DNA of 64,000 nt from Peribacillus muralis (GTDB lineage: Bacteria; Bacillota; Bacilli; Bacillales; DSM-1321). The notes beneath the pieces were generated by a model that saw only the letters and a list, made by a program, of their open reading frames with translations, was not told the origin of the DNA and ran no database searches. Location: contig NZ_CP017080.1 in assembly GCF_001645685.2 (NCBI RefSeq), positions 3,339,051 through 3,403,050 of the forward strand, written 5' to 3'. The position numbers and the translations under genes are program-made. Shown piece after piece: positions 1 to 7,966 of the stretch. Numbering within the stretch: position 1 is the stretch's first letter; each line of letters starts with the position of its first letter.

Positions 1-228
1 ACCGGTTCCTTCCTTGCTTCCATATAATCGTGCCGGCAGCACCCTCGTATCATTCAAAACAAGGCAATCTCCCGGTTTGATATATTCAGTGATATGGCTG
101 AAGACATCATGCTCGATCTTGCCCGTTTCCTTGTCCAGCACCATCAACCGACTTGCTTCCCTATCTTCCAAAGGAACCTGGGCAATCAATTCCTCCGGTA
201 AATGAAAATCAAACATATCCAATTTCAT
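1..228 (-). CDS. queA: S-adenosylmethionine:tRNA ribosyltransferase-isomerase QueA (N-terminal fragment)
   Basis: Only the first 76 codons lie in the window; the gene runs off the left edge. The N-terminus [19 protein letters not shown], followed by the segment [15 protein letters not shown], is characteristic of QueA, which transfers and isomerises the ribosyl group of SAM onto preQ1-modified tRNA to give epoxyqueuosine. The ATG is preceded by AGGAAGTGG at suitable spacing. It is last in the ruvA-ruvB-DUF2905-queA run, matching the Bacillus order in which tgt follows. The C-terminal part cannot be assessed. Confidence 0.93.
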   Translation of the reverse strand, partial: MKLDMFDFHLPEELIAQVPLEDREASRLMVLDKETGKIEHDVFSHITEYIKPGDCLVLNDTRVLPARLYGSKEGTG

Positions 229-266
229 CTGTTCCACTTCCTAACCTGTGTATCATGCTGTATTCA

Positions 267-473
267 TCATTTAAAACGGCCAATCAAATAAAAAATAGCG
301 GACAACACGACACTGACGATGATAGATGTCACAATCGGAAAATAAAACGTCGTATTGCCTTTTTTGAGGAAGATATCTCCCGGCAGCCTGCCGAGGTGGA
401 TATACTTCATCGCAAAACCGATCACGAATATGATCATGCCGAGTATCATCACCATTTTCGGTATATTCATCAT
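267..473 (-). CDS. DUF2905 small membrane protein
   Basis: This 68-residue protein has a hydrophobic N-terminal helix (about residues 5-21), the short loop [21 protein letters not shown] and a second hydrophobic helix (about residues 47-65). The LGRLPGDI motif and the two-helix layout mark it as DUF2905, a family of unknown function often found beside ruvB. Its start overlaps the ruvB stop by four bases (ATGA), so it is probably translationally coupled to ruvB. No biochemical role can be inferred from the sequence. Confidence 0.85.
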   Translation of the reverse strand: MMNIPKMVMILGMIIFVIGFAMKYIHLGRLPGDIFLKKGNTTFYFPIVTSIIVSVVLSAIFYLIGRFK

Positions 474-1468
474 TCAGGCATCACCAAACCGAAGTGCTCG
501 TAAACGAGCTGTGTCGCGATACGTCCCCTTGGGGTACGCTGAAGAAAACCGACTTGGAGCAGATATGGCTCATATACATCTTCGATCGTATGTGCTTCTT
601 CGCCAATCGTGGCGGCAATCGTCTCCAGACCTACGGGGCCGCCGCGGAATTTTTCAATGATCCCTTTAAGTAATTTATGGTCAATATGATCGAGTCCTAA
701 ACGGTCGACCTGCATTAATTCAAGTGCATAATCGGCAAGCCCGGCCGTTATCGTACCATCTCCGCGAACCTGCGCGAAATCCCTGACCCTCCGTAAAAGG
801 CGATTGGCAATCCTCGGGGTGCCCCTCGATCTCCTCGCAAGCTCTGCAGCTGCTTGGTCATCCATTTCCGTATCCATGATCCTGGAGGTACGGATGATGA
901 TATCGGTCAGATGGTTTTCCGTATAATATTCGAGCCGGCACAAAACACCGAAACGGTCCCTAAGCGGTGCAGACAATGAGCCAGCACGTGTCGTTGCCCC
1001 GACGAGAGTGAACGGCGGCAGGTCTATTCGAATTGATCGTGCCTCCGGACCTTTGCCGACAACGATATCGAGACAGAAATCCTCCATCGCCGGATACAGC
1101 ACTTCCTCGACCACCCGGGGCAGGCGGTGTATTTCATCGATGAAAAGCACATCGCCAGGTTCGAGCGCACTCAAAATCGCCGCCAAATCTCCGGGCCGCT
1201 CAATGGCAGGTCCGGAAGTCGTGCGGATATTGACACCCATTTCGTTGGCGATGATGACCGCAAGCGTCGTCTTCCCAAGACCAGGCGGCCCGTATAAAAG
1301 GACATGATCGAGCGTTTCCTCCCGCATCCTTGCCGCCTCGATGTATACACTTAAGTTCGCTTTCACTTTATCCTGTCCAATATATTGCTTTAAGTTTTGC
1401 GGCCGCAGGCTTTGTTCAAAGGACAGTTCGTTCAAATCGGCTTCCTGATTGAATATTCTCTCCTCCAT
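470..1468 (-). CDS. ruvB: Holliday junction branch migration ATPase RuvB
   Basis: RuvB is the hexameric AAA+ motor that drives branch migration of Holliday junctions with RuvA. The 332-residue product is close to the usual Bacillus length. Visible motifs are Walker [10 protein letters not shown] (residues 60-68), Walker B FIDEIH (about 109-114), the sensor-1 region [10 protein letters not shown] and the C-terminal winged helix ending [16 protein letters not shown]. The ATG follows an AGGGGTGG ribosome site. It lies 11 bases downstream of ruvA in one operon and overlaps the DUF2905 gene at its 3' end. Nothing is missing from the family signature. Confidence 0.98.
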   Translation of the reverse strand: MEERIFNQEADLNELSFEQSLRPQNLKQYIGQDKVKANLSVYIEAARMREETLDHVLLYGPPGLGKTTLAVIIANEMGVNIRTTSGPAIERPGDLAAILSALEPGDVLFIDEIHRLPRVVEEVLYPAMEDFCLDIVVGKGPEARSIRIDLPPFTLVGATTRAGSLSAPLRDRFGVLCRLEYYTENHLTDIIIRTSRIMDTEMDDQAAAELARRSRGTPRIANRLLRRVRDFAQVRGDGTITAGLADYALELMQVDRLGLDHIDHKLLKGIIEKFRGGPVGLETIAATIGEEAHTIEDVYEPYLLQVGFLQRTPRGRIATQLVYEHFGLVMPE

Positions 1469-1479
1469 TGCGCCACCCC

Positions 1480-2094
1480 TTATCTTAGCATCAATTGCAA
1501 TGCTTTCTTAATATATTGCTCGGTCGTCATTTCTTCCGTCTGTAATTTCTTGGCAACCTTTTGGATTTCCTTTTCCGAATAACCAAGTGCCTTCAAAGCA
1601 AGCATCGCTTCATCCAAATCCTCCGAGTAGCCATTTGAACCGGAAGCAGCCGTGACACCTTCGTTGAACAAGCTTGGAAAAGCATCCGGAATGATGTTCT
1701 CCAATTTCCCTTTCAAATCCAGGATCATCTGCCTGGCCGTCTTCTTGCCGACTCCCGGGAATTTCACCAAAAACGATTCATCTTCATTTTCAATTGCCTG
1801 CACCACTTGATCGACCTGACCTGACGCAAGTATGGCAAGCGCCCCCTTCGGCCCGATTCCAGTTACATTCAACAGCTTGGTGAATAATGCCTTTTCTTGA
1901 CGATTCTGAAAACCATATAAGGCAACCATATCCTCACGTACGTAATGATACAAAAAAACTTGGATATCTTTCTCGTATTGGGCGGAAAAAATAAAAGGAT
2001 TCGGCGTCATCACTTGATATCCGATTCCCCCATTTTCCACGACTATGTATTCAGGTCCAATATAATCGACCTTGCCTTTTATAAAATCATACAA
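1480..2094 (-). CDS. ruvA: Holliday junction DNA-binding protein RuvA
   Basis: RuvA is the tetrameric platform that holds the four-way junction and loads RuvB. The 204-residue protein starts [23 protein letters not shown], an OB-fold domain, then has two helix-hairpin-helix motifs ([14 protein letters not shown] and [15 protein letters not shown], about residues 73-125) and a C-terminal RuvB-contact domain of three helices ([16 protein letters not shown]). It is first in the ruvA-ruvB run. In B. subtilis bofC is close by; here bofC is separated by a repeat-rich spacer and a lipoprotein gene on the opposite strand. Confidence 0.98.
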   Translation of the reverse strand: MYDFIKGKVDYIGPEYIVVENGGIGYQVMTPNPFIFSAQYEKDIQVFLYHYVREDMVALYGFQNRQEKALFTKLLNVTGIGPKGALAILASGQVDQVVQAIENEDESFLVKFPGVGKKTARQMILDLKGKLENIIPDAFPSLFNEGVTAASGSNGYSEDLDEAMLALKALGYSEKEIQKVAKKLQTEEMTTEQYIKKALQLMLR

Positions 2095-2221
2095 ATTAAT
2101 TCTCTCCCTGATTTTGCTGTACCTCTCATTTTATCATAAAACGGATCGTTGTTCATAGAAAGTTATTTTATAATCGGCAAAGGGCTGAGTTACTCGCGAA
2201 TTTGGTAACTTTACTCGGGAG

Positions 2222-2486
2222 TTTCGGCTTTGCATTGAATTAAAAGCTGGTTTACGTAAATATTGCGCTTTTTACACTCACATTTGGGGCCGGGTTTCGC
2301 CATTTTCTTTGTTTACTCGCCAATTTAGCCACTTTACTCGCGAGTTTGGCGCTTTTACTCGCCAATTTAACGACTTTACTCGCCAATTCCGTGCTTTTTA
2401 CTCGCCAATTTCGGCTTTGCATCGAATTAAGCTGGTTTACGTAAATATTGCGCTTTTCACACTCGCATTTGGGACGGGGGTTCGCC
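2222..2486. repeat. pair of ~79-bp direct repeats flanking a short-unit array
   Basis: Two nearly identical segments, 2222-2301 and 2409-2486, share blocks such as TTTCGGCTTTGCAT, GCTGGTTTACGTAAATATTG and TTCGCC, with only a few substitutions and small indels between them. They bracket the 21-bp array at 2309-2410. The whole block lies in the 650-base gap between ruvA and the plus-strand lipoprotein gene and carries no convincing coding sequence. Confidence 0.85.
2309..2410. repeat. 21-bp degenerate tandem repeat array (TACTCGCCAAT units)
   Basis: The core TACTCG recurs at 2314, 2335, 2356, 2377 and 2399, with spacings of 21, 21, 21 and 22 bases. Two further copies lie at 2191 and 2212, just upstream, also 21 apart. 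The best conserved part of each unit is TTTACTCGCCAAT; the rest is variable. Short open frames run through the array because the period is a multiple of three, but they lack ribosome sites and resemble no protein. Function is unknown. The remaining bases 2487-2677 hold no feature I can identify. Confidence 0.85.
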
Positions 2487-2677
2487 GGTTGCAATTGGAC
2501 AATGGGGATTCCTTCTTCGCGTTCACATAGAGTTGAGGGGGAACGGAAGACGCGAGACCGGTTCGGGACATCATACGGTCCAGCGGAAAGCAGGTGTTTT
2601 CAATTGAAACAGACAAAGTAAAGATCATCCAAAACTGTGGTCATGCTGGATTCCTCTTTCGTTTAAATAAAAAGTTT

Positions 2678-2707
2678 TTGTAATTAAATCCCTTTTAATG
2701 ATAATAT
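2678..2707 (+). promoter_or_regulatory. putative sigma-A promoter of the lipoprotein gene
   Basis: A TTGTAA box at 2678-2683 and a TAATAT box at 2702-2707 are separated by 18 bases in an AT-rich stretch. They stand about 40 bases upstream of the TTG start at 2746. This is a consensus reading only. Confidence 0.5.
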
Positions 2708-2745
2708 TTCATAAAATACAATTGTGAATTTCAGGGGGAGAAGCG

Positions 2746-3228
2746 TTGAAAAAAATGATCACTGTATTATTTCTCATGATGGTTTTAACAGCTTGTGCTA
2801 ACGCCACTGATAAAGAGAATTTGGAAGCCACTAAAAAAGATTCTACGAAAAAAACAGAACACCATTATCAATTTACAGGAGAAAGCGAACACTGGGAGGC
2901 TGTATATTCTTATAAAGCAACCCAATTATGGGGAAGAGAAAACGGACAAATAACTTATTCTAGCAAAGATAATTATGTACTTACATTAAAATACAAGGGG
3001 TCCTTGAAAGAATTATCTTCCATGAAAAAACTTGAATATTCTTATGAAACAACCGCTTCAAGCGGAAGTAAAACAGAGGACTACCCTGATCCACCTAGGG
3101 AAAATTCATTTAAAACTAGTGGAGGTTCTAAAAATGGAGCATTGGTAGGTAAAGGGGAAGTTATAAAGGTGAATGTAAAATGGGCTGACAATGACGAGTC
3201 ATTTGAATTGCGTAATAAAGCAAAGTAA
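2746..3228 (+). CDS. hypothetical secreted lipoprotein
   Basis: The 160-residue product has a lipoprotein signal peptide: KK at the N-terminus, a hydrophobic stretch and the lipobox LTAC with the acceptor Cys at residue 16. It should therefore be anchored on the outer face of the membrane. The mature part is hydrophilic, rich in Lys, Ser, Glu and Tyr, and looks like a small beta-sheet domain; I do not recognise the family. The TTG start is chosen because AGGGGGAGAAGCG places a strong ribosome site at the right distance and the signal peptide begins there. It stands alone on the plus strand between repeats and a hairpin, which suggests an accessory gene. Confidence 0.7.
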   Translation: MKKMITVLFLMMVLTACANATDKENLEATKKDSTKKTEHHYQFTGESEHWEAVYSYKATQLWGRENGQITYSSKDNYVLTLKYKGSLKELSSMKKLEYSYETTASSGSKTEDYPDPPRENSFKTSGGSKNGALVGKGEVIKVNVKWADNDESFELRNKAK

Positions 3229-3265
3229 TTTTGTCCAAGAAGGAAGCAGCAAATTCGATTAAAAT

Positions 3266-3309
3266 ACTCAAAATAAATGGCTTCGTCATGGAAGTCATTT
3301 ATTTTGAGT
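3266..3309 (+). terminator. long hairpin after the lipoprotein gene
   Basis: Arms 3266-3284 and 3291-3309 are 19 bases each and complementary except for one position, with a six-base loop. The hairpin begins 37 bases after the lipoprotein stop, so it could end that transcript, but no clear T-run follows. It may instead be a mobile or structural palindrome. Confidence 0.45.
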
Positions 3310-3319
3310 GGTCAATAAA

Positions 3320-3430
3320 ATGCTCACTTCGTTTTATTGCAGATTGGAACGCAACGGTCAAACCAAAATTGCGGACTGTTGGGATTCTCCTACTCCTTAT
3401 GAAAAGTGGAATGAAGGAATGGTCAAATAA
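3320..3430 (+). pseudogene. possible remnant of a coding sequence
   Basis: A 36-codon frame encodes a peptide ending ADCWDSPTPYEKWNEGMVK, with a protein-like composition (Trp, Cys, Asp, Pro) unlike the noise of neighbouring frames. It has no ribosome site and begins just after the hairpin at 3266-3309. I read it as the tail of a decayed gene. The family is not recognised, and it could be chance. Confidence 0.2.
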
Positions 3431-3470
3431 CACTCAAAAAAAACTCTGAATGATGTGGAATCCTCCCACG

Positions 3471-3971
3471 CTAGTTTACCGAATAAGGCTCGTATTCTTT
3501 AATAAGCTGTTTATATTGGTCTTTATTCATGATCGGGATACCCTTTTGCAGTTCCTCCTGCTTATATACTTCAAGTTTCCCAACATCCAATTGATAAAAA
3601 GTATGAATGATTTTGGCGTGCTCAGGCCTTCCGATAAAAATGGACAACGTCCCATCCTCCCTCATCCCGAGATAGCCGTTCGCTTTCAAAAGCGGAGAGA
3701 TATCATTTTCAATTTTCTTAAGAACGATTTGCTCCTCATTTTGGTCGACCACTTTCCATCCTTCATATTTGGACCAAAAATCTTCCATCGACCATATTGT
3801 TTCAGTCAACTTCTCCTCGCTGAGTTCACCATCCAAATACATACGCTGCAGGATGACCTTCCTTTCGATCGGGTCATTTTCCTTTTGCACTGATTCTTCC
3901 GCAAAAACGGTCAAGCAAAAGGGCATGATGAAAAGGGTCAAGAATAGTTGAAGTCTTAGCTGTTTAGTCAA
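3471..3971 (-). CDS. bofC: bypass-of-forespore protein BofC
   Basis: BofC is a secreted forespore protein that, by family knowledge, modulates the SpoIVB signal controlling SpoIVFB cleavage of pro-sigmaK. A signal peptide (TKQLRLQLFLTLFIMPFCLTVFA, written here as positions 2-24) is followed by the family segments VILQRMYLDGELSEE, MEDFWSKYEGW and DISPLLKANGYLGM. The TTG at 3971 is chosen because AGAGGTG sits six bases upstream; a GTG nine bases further 5' overlaps that ribosome site. Its partners SpoIVFA and SpoIVFB are encoded at 23.9-25.5 kb. No clear sigma-G promoter could be picked out upstream. Confidence 0.9.
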   Translation of the reverse strand: MTKQLRLQLFLTLFIMPFCLTVFAEESVQKENDPIERKVILQRMYLDGELSEEKLTETIWSMEDFWSKYEGWKVVDQNEEQIVLKKIENDISPLLKANGYLGMREDGTLSIFIGRPEHAKIIHTFYQLDVGKLEVYKQEELQKGIPIMNKDQYKQLIKEYEPYSVN

Positions 3972-4044
3972 TATACTCACCTCTTAAGGCGTTTACTTTT
4001 TAAGTAGTTTGACCTCAAACAACGTTTATTAACCAGACAAAATC

Positions 4045-4075
4045 AAAAAGACTGACCCAATGATCGCGGTCAGCC
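4045..4075 (-). terminator. Rho-independent terminator of the coxA-like gene
   Basis: On the minus strand the arms GGCTGACC and GGTCAGTC form an eight-base stem (4050-4057 with 4068-4075) followed by TTTTT. It lies just past the stop at 4082 and upstream of bofC. Confidence 0.75.
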
Positions 4076-4081
4076 CCTATA

Positions 4082-4687
4082 TCATTTCAAGTGATTTTCA
4101 TGGATGTTAAGATTATCGAACATATCATTCGCATCCTGAATGATCAAGTCCCTCGTATCGCCATCGCGAAGATTGTTATCAAGTGTCATCGTCCGGAAAT
4201 AGACCCCTTCATCAGTAGTGACATATAAGGTCCTTCCTTGAGATAATGGTCCGATTTTTTGCTTCACCGCTTCTTTGGTTTCTTGAGCTTGGCTGTAGTC
4301 ATCAAGCAGCAGTGCAACAAGCATTTCATTTTTCATGATGACGGCCCTTGCATCAACGACCGGATCGACACTATTGGCAGTCTGATTGACCCGGTCTGCC
4401 AAATTGCCTTCGTATGCATTATAATAGGATGACTTGGCCCGGAGCGGCTTACTTTCATGACCATGGTAGTTTCGATCACGTTTACTGTAAGCATCATCTT
4501 TATCATATAGCCCTTGCACCATATTATGATAATTTATGTTCCGGACCAACTGATCTTTTTCAGTGGAATGGTATCCCGTTTCATCTATGAGGCTCTCGTT
4601 TTCCGCTGTATCATTATTGGCACATCCTACCAGACAAACGGCGGCTAATGCTGTATAAAGCGGCAGTACACATTTTATTTTTTGCAC
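4082..4687 (-). CDS. coxA: CoxA-like sporulation lipoprotein (YhcN/YlaJ family)
   Basis: The protein has a lipobox LVGC about 22 residues in and a hydrophilic mature region. Its C-terminal half (VDARAVIMKNEMLVALLLDD, then VKQKIGPLS and VYFRTMTLDN) matches the YhcN/YlaJ spore lipoprotein pattern. The position beside safA corresponds to B. subtilis coxA (yrbB), a spore cortex protein, so that symbol is likely but rests partly on synteny. GTG at 4687 is preferred because GGGAGGG lies at good spacing; an in-frame ATG at 4702 overlaps that ribosome site. It is probably expressed in sporulating cells and has its own terminator. Confidence 0.78.
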   Translation of the reverse strand: MQKIKCVLPLYTALAAVCLVGCANNDTAENESLIDETGYHSTEKDQLVRNINYHNMVQGLYDKDDAYSKRDRNYHGHESKPLRAKSSYYNAYEGNLADRVNQTANSVDPVVDARAVIMKNEMLVALLLDDYSQAQETKEAVKQKIGPLSQGRTLYVTTDEGVYFRTMTLDNNLRDGDTRDLIIQDANDMFDNLNIHENHLK

Positions 4688-4788
4688 CCATGACCCTCCC
4701 ATAGCAAGTAATGAACGATAATTCGCTCATAGTTAGCATGGGTGTCTTCCTTCAATTGTACTCAGTAAGTTATGGCCAAAATAACGGG

Positions 4789-5709
4789 TTATTTCCTATT
4801 CAGGGAGGAAATCTTTTTCGCCAGCTTTTCATTCATTTCCATCCGCTCCGAAAAACCTTCGACAGTCAGTTTCCATACGGAATGTAACTGTGATGAGCTC
4901 TTATTAAGTCGATTCCATTCCCGGAAAATATCCGTTGGATACGTTAAAGCATATAAAAAGGCAAGATCTGACTCGTATTTTTGCAGCTGCGGCACGTGCC
5001 ACAGCTTCGTTGCGGCATCACCTAAATGATGGGATATCCGGTTTGCGTATTGTAAATAATCAATGCATCGTGGAGCAATCGCCATCAAATCAAAATCAAT
5101 CAAAGTCAGTGTGCCGTCTGCTTTCCGCAAAAAATTATGGTGGGCACAATCTCCATGGATGATGACTTTTTTCTCCTGATCCCATAAGGACTGGTTTTTT
5201 TCAAATCCTTCTAATGACCACTCCCCCCACCTAATCCATTCCTTGACGATATCTTCAGAAACATATTGACGAACATAAGTAAAATTCTTTTTAAATAGAG
5301 ATAGCCGTTCGCGCCATTTTTTTGCTTGATCGAATAATGGTGCCTTTATGGAAAGGTTTTCAGATACATCATGGAAGCTTTCCAGTAGCTTTATCCCCTC
5401 CAAGCGGTCCTTATGATGCGAGAAGCGAAATTTTTTCTTGCTAGGTTGAAAATAGTCCATACTACCATACCATTTTCCTTTGAATTGAAAGGGCATTAAG
5501 TTCTGGTGAATATTATACGTTTGATCAAATCCCTTTTGCCTTAACAAGGTTGTCAATTCTCGTTGCCGATCCCACTTTTCAAAACTGTCGAATCCTTTAA
5601 GGATCAATGGCCCGCCCTTTTCAAAAGTTATTAAATAGACGCTGCTTTGAAGATGATGGATACTCTTTGGCTGACGGTTTAAATAAGAGAGGAGACGAGT
5701 GTTGAACAC
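4789..5709 (-). CDS. CotS/YsxE-like phosphotransferase-fold protein
   Basis: The product is an aminoglycoside/choline kinase-fold protein of about 306 residues. The catalytic loop HGDCAHHNF (about residues 185-193) carries the Asp and Asn expected of active members, and IDFDL (about 204-208) is the metal-binding DFG equivalent. An N-terminal lobe with a possible ATP-lysine segment (GGPLILKGF) precedes them. This resembles the CotS/CotI/YsxE/YutH spore-associated kinases. GTG at 5709 is chosen for GGAG five bases upstream; starts at 5736 or 5745 would overlap the end of safA. Placement directly after safA suggests a coat role. The substrate is unknown. Confidence 0.75.
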   Translation of the reverse strand: MFNTRLLSYLNRQPKSIHHLQSSVYLITFEKGGPLILKGFDSFEKWDRQRELTTLLRQKGFDQTYNIHQNLMPFQFKGKWYGSMDYFQPSKKKFRFSHHKDRLEGIKLLESFHDVSENLSIKAPLFDQAKKWRERLSLFKKNFTYVRQYVSEDIVKEWIRWGEWSLEGFEKNQSLWDQEKKVIIHGDCAHHNFLRKADGTLTLIDFDLMAIAPRCIDYLQYANRISHHLGDAATKLWHVPQLQKYESDLAFLYALTYPTDIFREWNRLNKSSSQLHSVWKLTVEGFSERMEMNEKLAKKISSLNRK

Positions 5710-5725
5710 ACTGTCTCCGTGATAA

Positions 5726-7966
5726 TTAGTAGTCATCGCTTTCATCTACATATGTCGGCATTCCAAATGTTTCAGGCGCACGAACACCGCCGAATTGGCC
5801 TGGTTGGCCTCCCATTTGTCCAGGTAACATTGCTTCCGGGTGACCCCCAATCTGACCGCGCATCATGCCGGGCTGGCCTCCGTTTTGACCGCCCATCATG
5901 CCGGGCTGACCTCCATATGGACCGCCCATCATCATGCCGGGCTGACCTCCGTTTTGGCCGCCCATCATCATGCCGGGCTGGCCTCCGTTTTGACCGCCCA
6001 TCATCATGCCGGGCTGGCCTCCATTTTGGCCGCCCATCATGCCGGGCTGGCCTCCATTTTGACCGCCCATCATCATGCCGGGCTGGCCTCCGTTTTGACC
6101 GCCCATCATGCCGGGCTGACCTCCATTTTGACCGCCCATCATCATGCCGGGCTGACCTCCATTTTGACCGCCCATCATGCCGGGCTGGCCTCCGTTTTGA
6201 CCGCCCATCATGCCGGGCTGACCTCCATTTTGGCCGCCCATCATGCCGGGCTGACCTCCGTTTTGGCCGCCCATCATGCCGGGCTGACTTCCGTTTTGAC
6301 CGCCCATCATGCCGGGTTGGCCTCCGTTTTGACCGCCCATCATGCCGGGCTGACTTCCATTTGGACCGCCCATCATGCCGGGCTGGCCTCCGTTTTGGCC
6401 GCCCATCATGCCGGGCTGACTTCCATATGGACCGCCCATCATGCCGGGCTGGCCTCCGTTTTGGCCGCCCATCATCATGCCGGGCTGACCTCCGTTTTGG
6501 CCGCCCATCATCATGCCAGGTTGGCCTCCGTTTTGACCGCCCATCATCATGCCGGGTTGGCCTCCGTTTTGACCTGGCATTACGAATGGCTCATATTGTT
6601 GAACCTGCTCTGATTCCATTGACTCTGTTTCATGCTCATATTGCATTTGATTGCCCATCTGTGGATAGGCGCCTAAATTCGGGTCATGGTAATGCTGCTG
6701 TGATGGCTCGGATTGATGATAATCAGGATGGTGATGTCCATAGGCATTCATAGATTGATCGGATTGATACTGGCCCTGCGCTTCCGGCCCATACGTTCCA
6801 AGTAACCCTTTATTACAGCCACAATCTTCTTCATTTTCAGACTGTTGTTGTGAATGATTATGATGGTTGTATGAAGCTGGCGATTCACTTGGCGACTCAT
6901 GGTCTTGTTGCATATATGAGCCTGCCACTTGATGCTGCTGCCCCATCCCCCCATAATAATGGTGCGGCATCGGTGCAGATGCTTGATATGGATAGTGTTG
7001 CTGCTGCTGACCGTATGGATTCATGCTTGCACCTTGAACAAATCCTTGCTGCCCCATTGATTGCATGTCAGGAGATTCTCCCCAGACCTCGGAGCTTTCT
7101 TCCATCATTTGATAGCCTTGTGTTTCCGGGTTTCCATAGCCGCCATGATATGGGGCTTCCATCCCCTGCATCGGCATATGCGCCCATGGCGGAGGCTGCA
7201 TACTATAGCCGGTTCCTGGCATGATTGGCGTCATCGGAATGCAATCATCGACAGGCTCACAATAATCCTGGGTTGGAGAAACGGCTGGCTTTTTCTTCTT
7301 TTTCTTTGTAGCGACAGGTTCTTCTTTTTTCTTCGGTATTGGTGGCGGTGCAGGGGGCTTTTGCACACTCATATTGGTCATGTTGACCATATAATAATTA
7401 TTGATATCGATCTCAGGTATCACCGGTGTCGGTACCGGAGCTTCTTTTGGAACAATTATTTGCTTTTCTTTCACGATTGGTTTTGGCTGAACGATCGGCT
7501 GCTCTTTGATCGGAGCTTGATACTTCGGTTGTTCTTTGATCGGCTGCTGATATTTCGGCTGCTCTTTGATCGGTGCCTGGTACTTCGGCTGTTCTTTGAT
7601 CGGCTGCTGATACTTCGGGTGCTCCTTGATCGGTGCCTGATACTTCGGCTGTTCTTTGATCGGCTGCTGATATTTCGGTTGTTCTTTGACTGGCGGTTTT
7701 TGCATCATTTGCTGCTCTTTCATTGGTGTCGGCTGAGCCGGATACGGTTGGATTTGGGATTCTTTCACTCCCATATGAATATTAGGTTTAATCGTTTCTT
7801 TTAATACTGCTCCGGTTGTCCCTGGTATTTTAATTTTCATTCCCGGCATCATCATGTCCGGGTTGCTCAATTGCGCGTTCACTTTTTTTAGTTCTTCAAA
7901 ACTGACACCGTATTTTTTGGCGAGTTTCCAAAGTGTATCGCCTTTTTGGACTATATGAATTTTCAC
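5726..7966 (-). CDS. safA: SafA-type spore coat morphogenetic protein with large repeat expansions
   Basis: SafA directs assembly of the inner coat and binds SpoVID and the cortex. The N-terminal LysM domain (residues about 1-48, VQKGDTLWKLAKKYG) should bind peptidoglycan. Residues 90-159 are seven 10-residue units of the PIKEQPKYQ type. Then come a Pro/Lys-rich linker with a KKKKKK run, a Gln/His/Tyr-rich middle with the motif CGCN, and residues 464-702 made of 21 units GGQNGGQPGMM(M). The tail is VRAPETFGMPTYVDESDDY. GTG at 7966 follows GGAGGGG. At about 746 residues it is roughly twice the B. subtilis protein. Identity rests on LysM plus synteny (nadA-safA-coxA). Confidence 0.88.
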   Translation of the reverse strand: MKIHIVQKGDTLWKLAKKYGVSFEELKKVNAQLSNPDMMMPGMKIKIPGTTGAVLKETIKPNIHMGVKESQIQPYPAQPTPMKEQQMMQKPPVKEQPKYQQPIKEQPKYQAPIKEHPKYQQPIKEQPKYQAPIKEQPKYQQPIKEQPKYQAPIKEQPIVQPKPIVKEKQIIVPKEAPVPTPVIPEIDINNYYMVNMTNMSVQKPPAPPPIPKKKEEPVATKKKKKKPAVSPTQDYCEPVDDCIPMTPIMPGTGYSMQPPPWAHMPMQGMEAPYHGGYGNPETQGYQMMEESSEVWGESPDMQSMGQQGFVQGASMNPYGQQQQHYPYQASAPMPHHYYGGMGQQHQVAGSYMQQDHESPSESPASYNHHNHSQQQSENEEDCGCNKGLLGTYGPEAQGQYQSDQSMNAYGHHHPDYHQSEPSQQHYHDPNLGAYPQMGNQMQYEHETESMESEQVQQYEPFVMPGQNGGQPGMMMGGQNGGQPGMMMGGQNGGQPGMMMGGQNGGQPGMMGGPYGSQPGMMGGQNGGQPGMMGGPNGSQPGMMGGQNGGQPGMMGGQNGSQPGMMGGQNGGQPGMMGGQNGGQPGMMGGQNGGQPGMMGGQNGGQPGMMMGGQNGGQPGMMGGQNGGQPGMMMGGQNGGQPGMMGGQNGGQPGMMMGGQNGGQPGMMMGGQNGGQPGMMMGGPYGGQPGMMGGQNGGQPGMMRGQIGGHPEAMLPGQMGGQPGQFGGVRAPETFGMPTYVDESDDY
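5861..6577 (-). repeat. in-frame 33/36-bp tandem repeats in safA (21 units)
   Basis: Twenty-one units encode GGQNGGQPGMM (13 units of 33 bases) or the form with a third Met (8 units of 36 bases), 239 codons in all. Variants such as GGPYGSQ and GGPNGSQ occur. Two degenerate units continue to about 5800. Near-identity at the DNA level makes copy-number change by slippage or recombination likely. The opposite strand is accidentally open across the repeats. Confidence 0.97.
7487..7696 (-). repeat. in-frame 30-bp tandem repeats in safA (7 units)
   Basis: Exactly 210 bases encode seven decapeptides of the form (Q/A)PIKEQPKYQ. The first residue alternates Gln and Ala, so the evolutionary unit may be a 60-base dimer. 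The last unit diverges to APIKEQPIVQ. Confidence 0.95.

Noticed and set aside
2252..2530. Open frames on both strands through the TACTCG array
   Set aside because: The 21-bp period keeps frames open by chance; no ribosome sites, and the frames lie on both strands.
3231..3449. 72-codon plus frame after the lipoprotein gene
   Set aside because: It starts at a TTG without a ribosome site, overlaps the palindrome and has no protein-like features.
5719..6753. Long plus-strand frames (about 340 and 257 codons) opposite safA
   Set aside because: They are mirror translations of the repeat tract (Ser-Cys-Arg-Ala and His-His-Ala-Gly repeats) with no ribosome site; the minus frame has LysM, a good start and synteny.
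7061..7804. Plus-strand 247-codon frame opposite the safA N-terminal half
   Set aside because: Its Leu/Phe/Arg-rich composition is the complement of the PIKEQPKYQ repeats; no start signal and no family resemblance.
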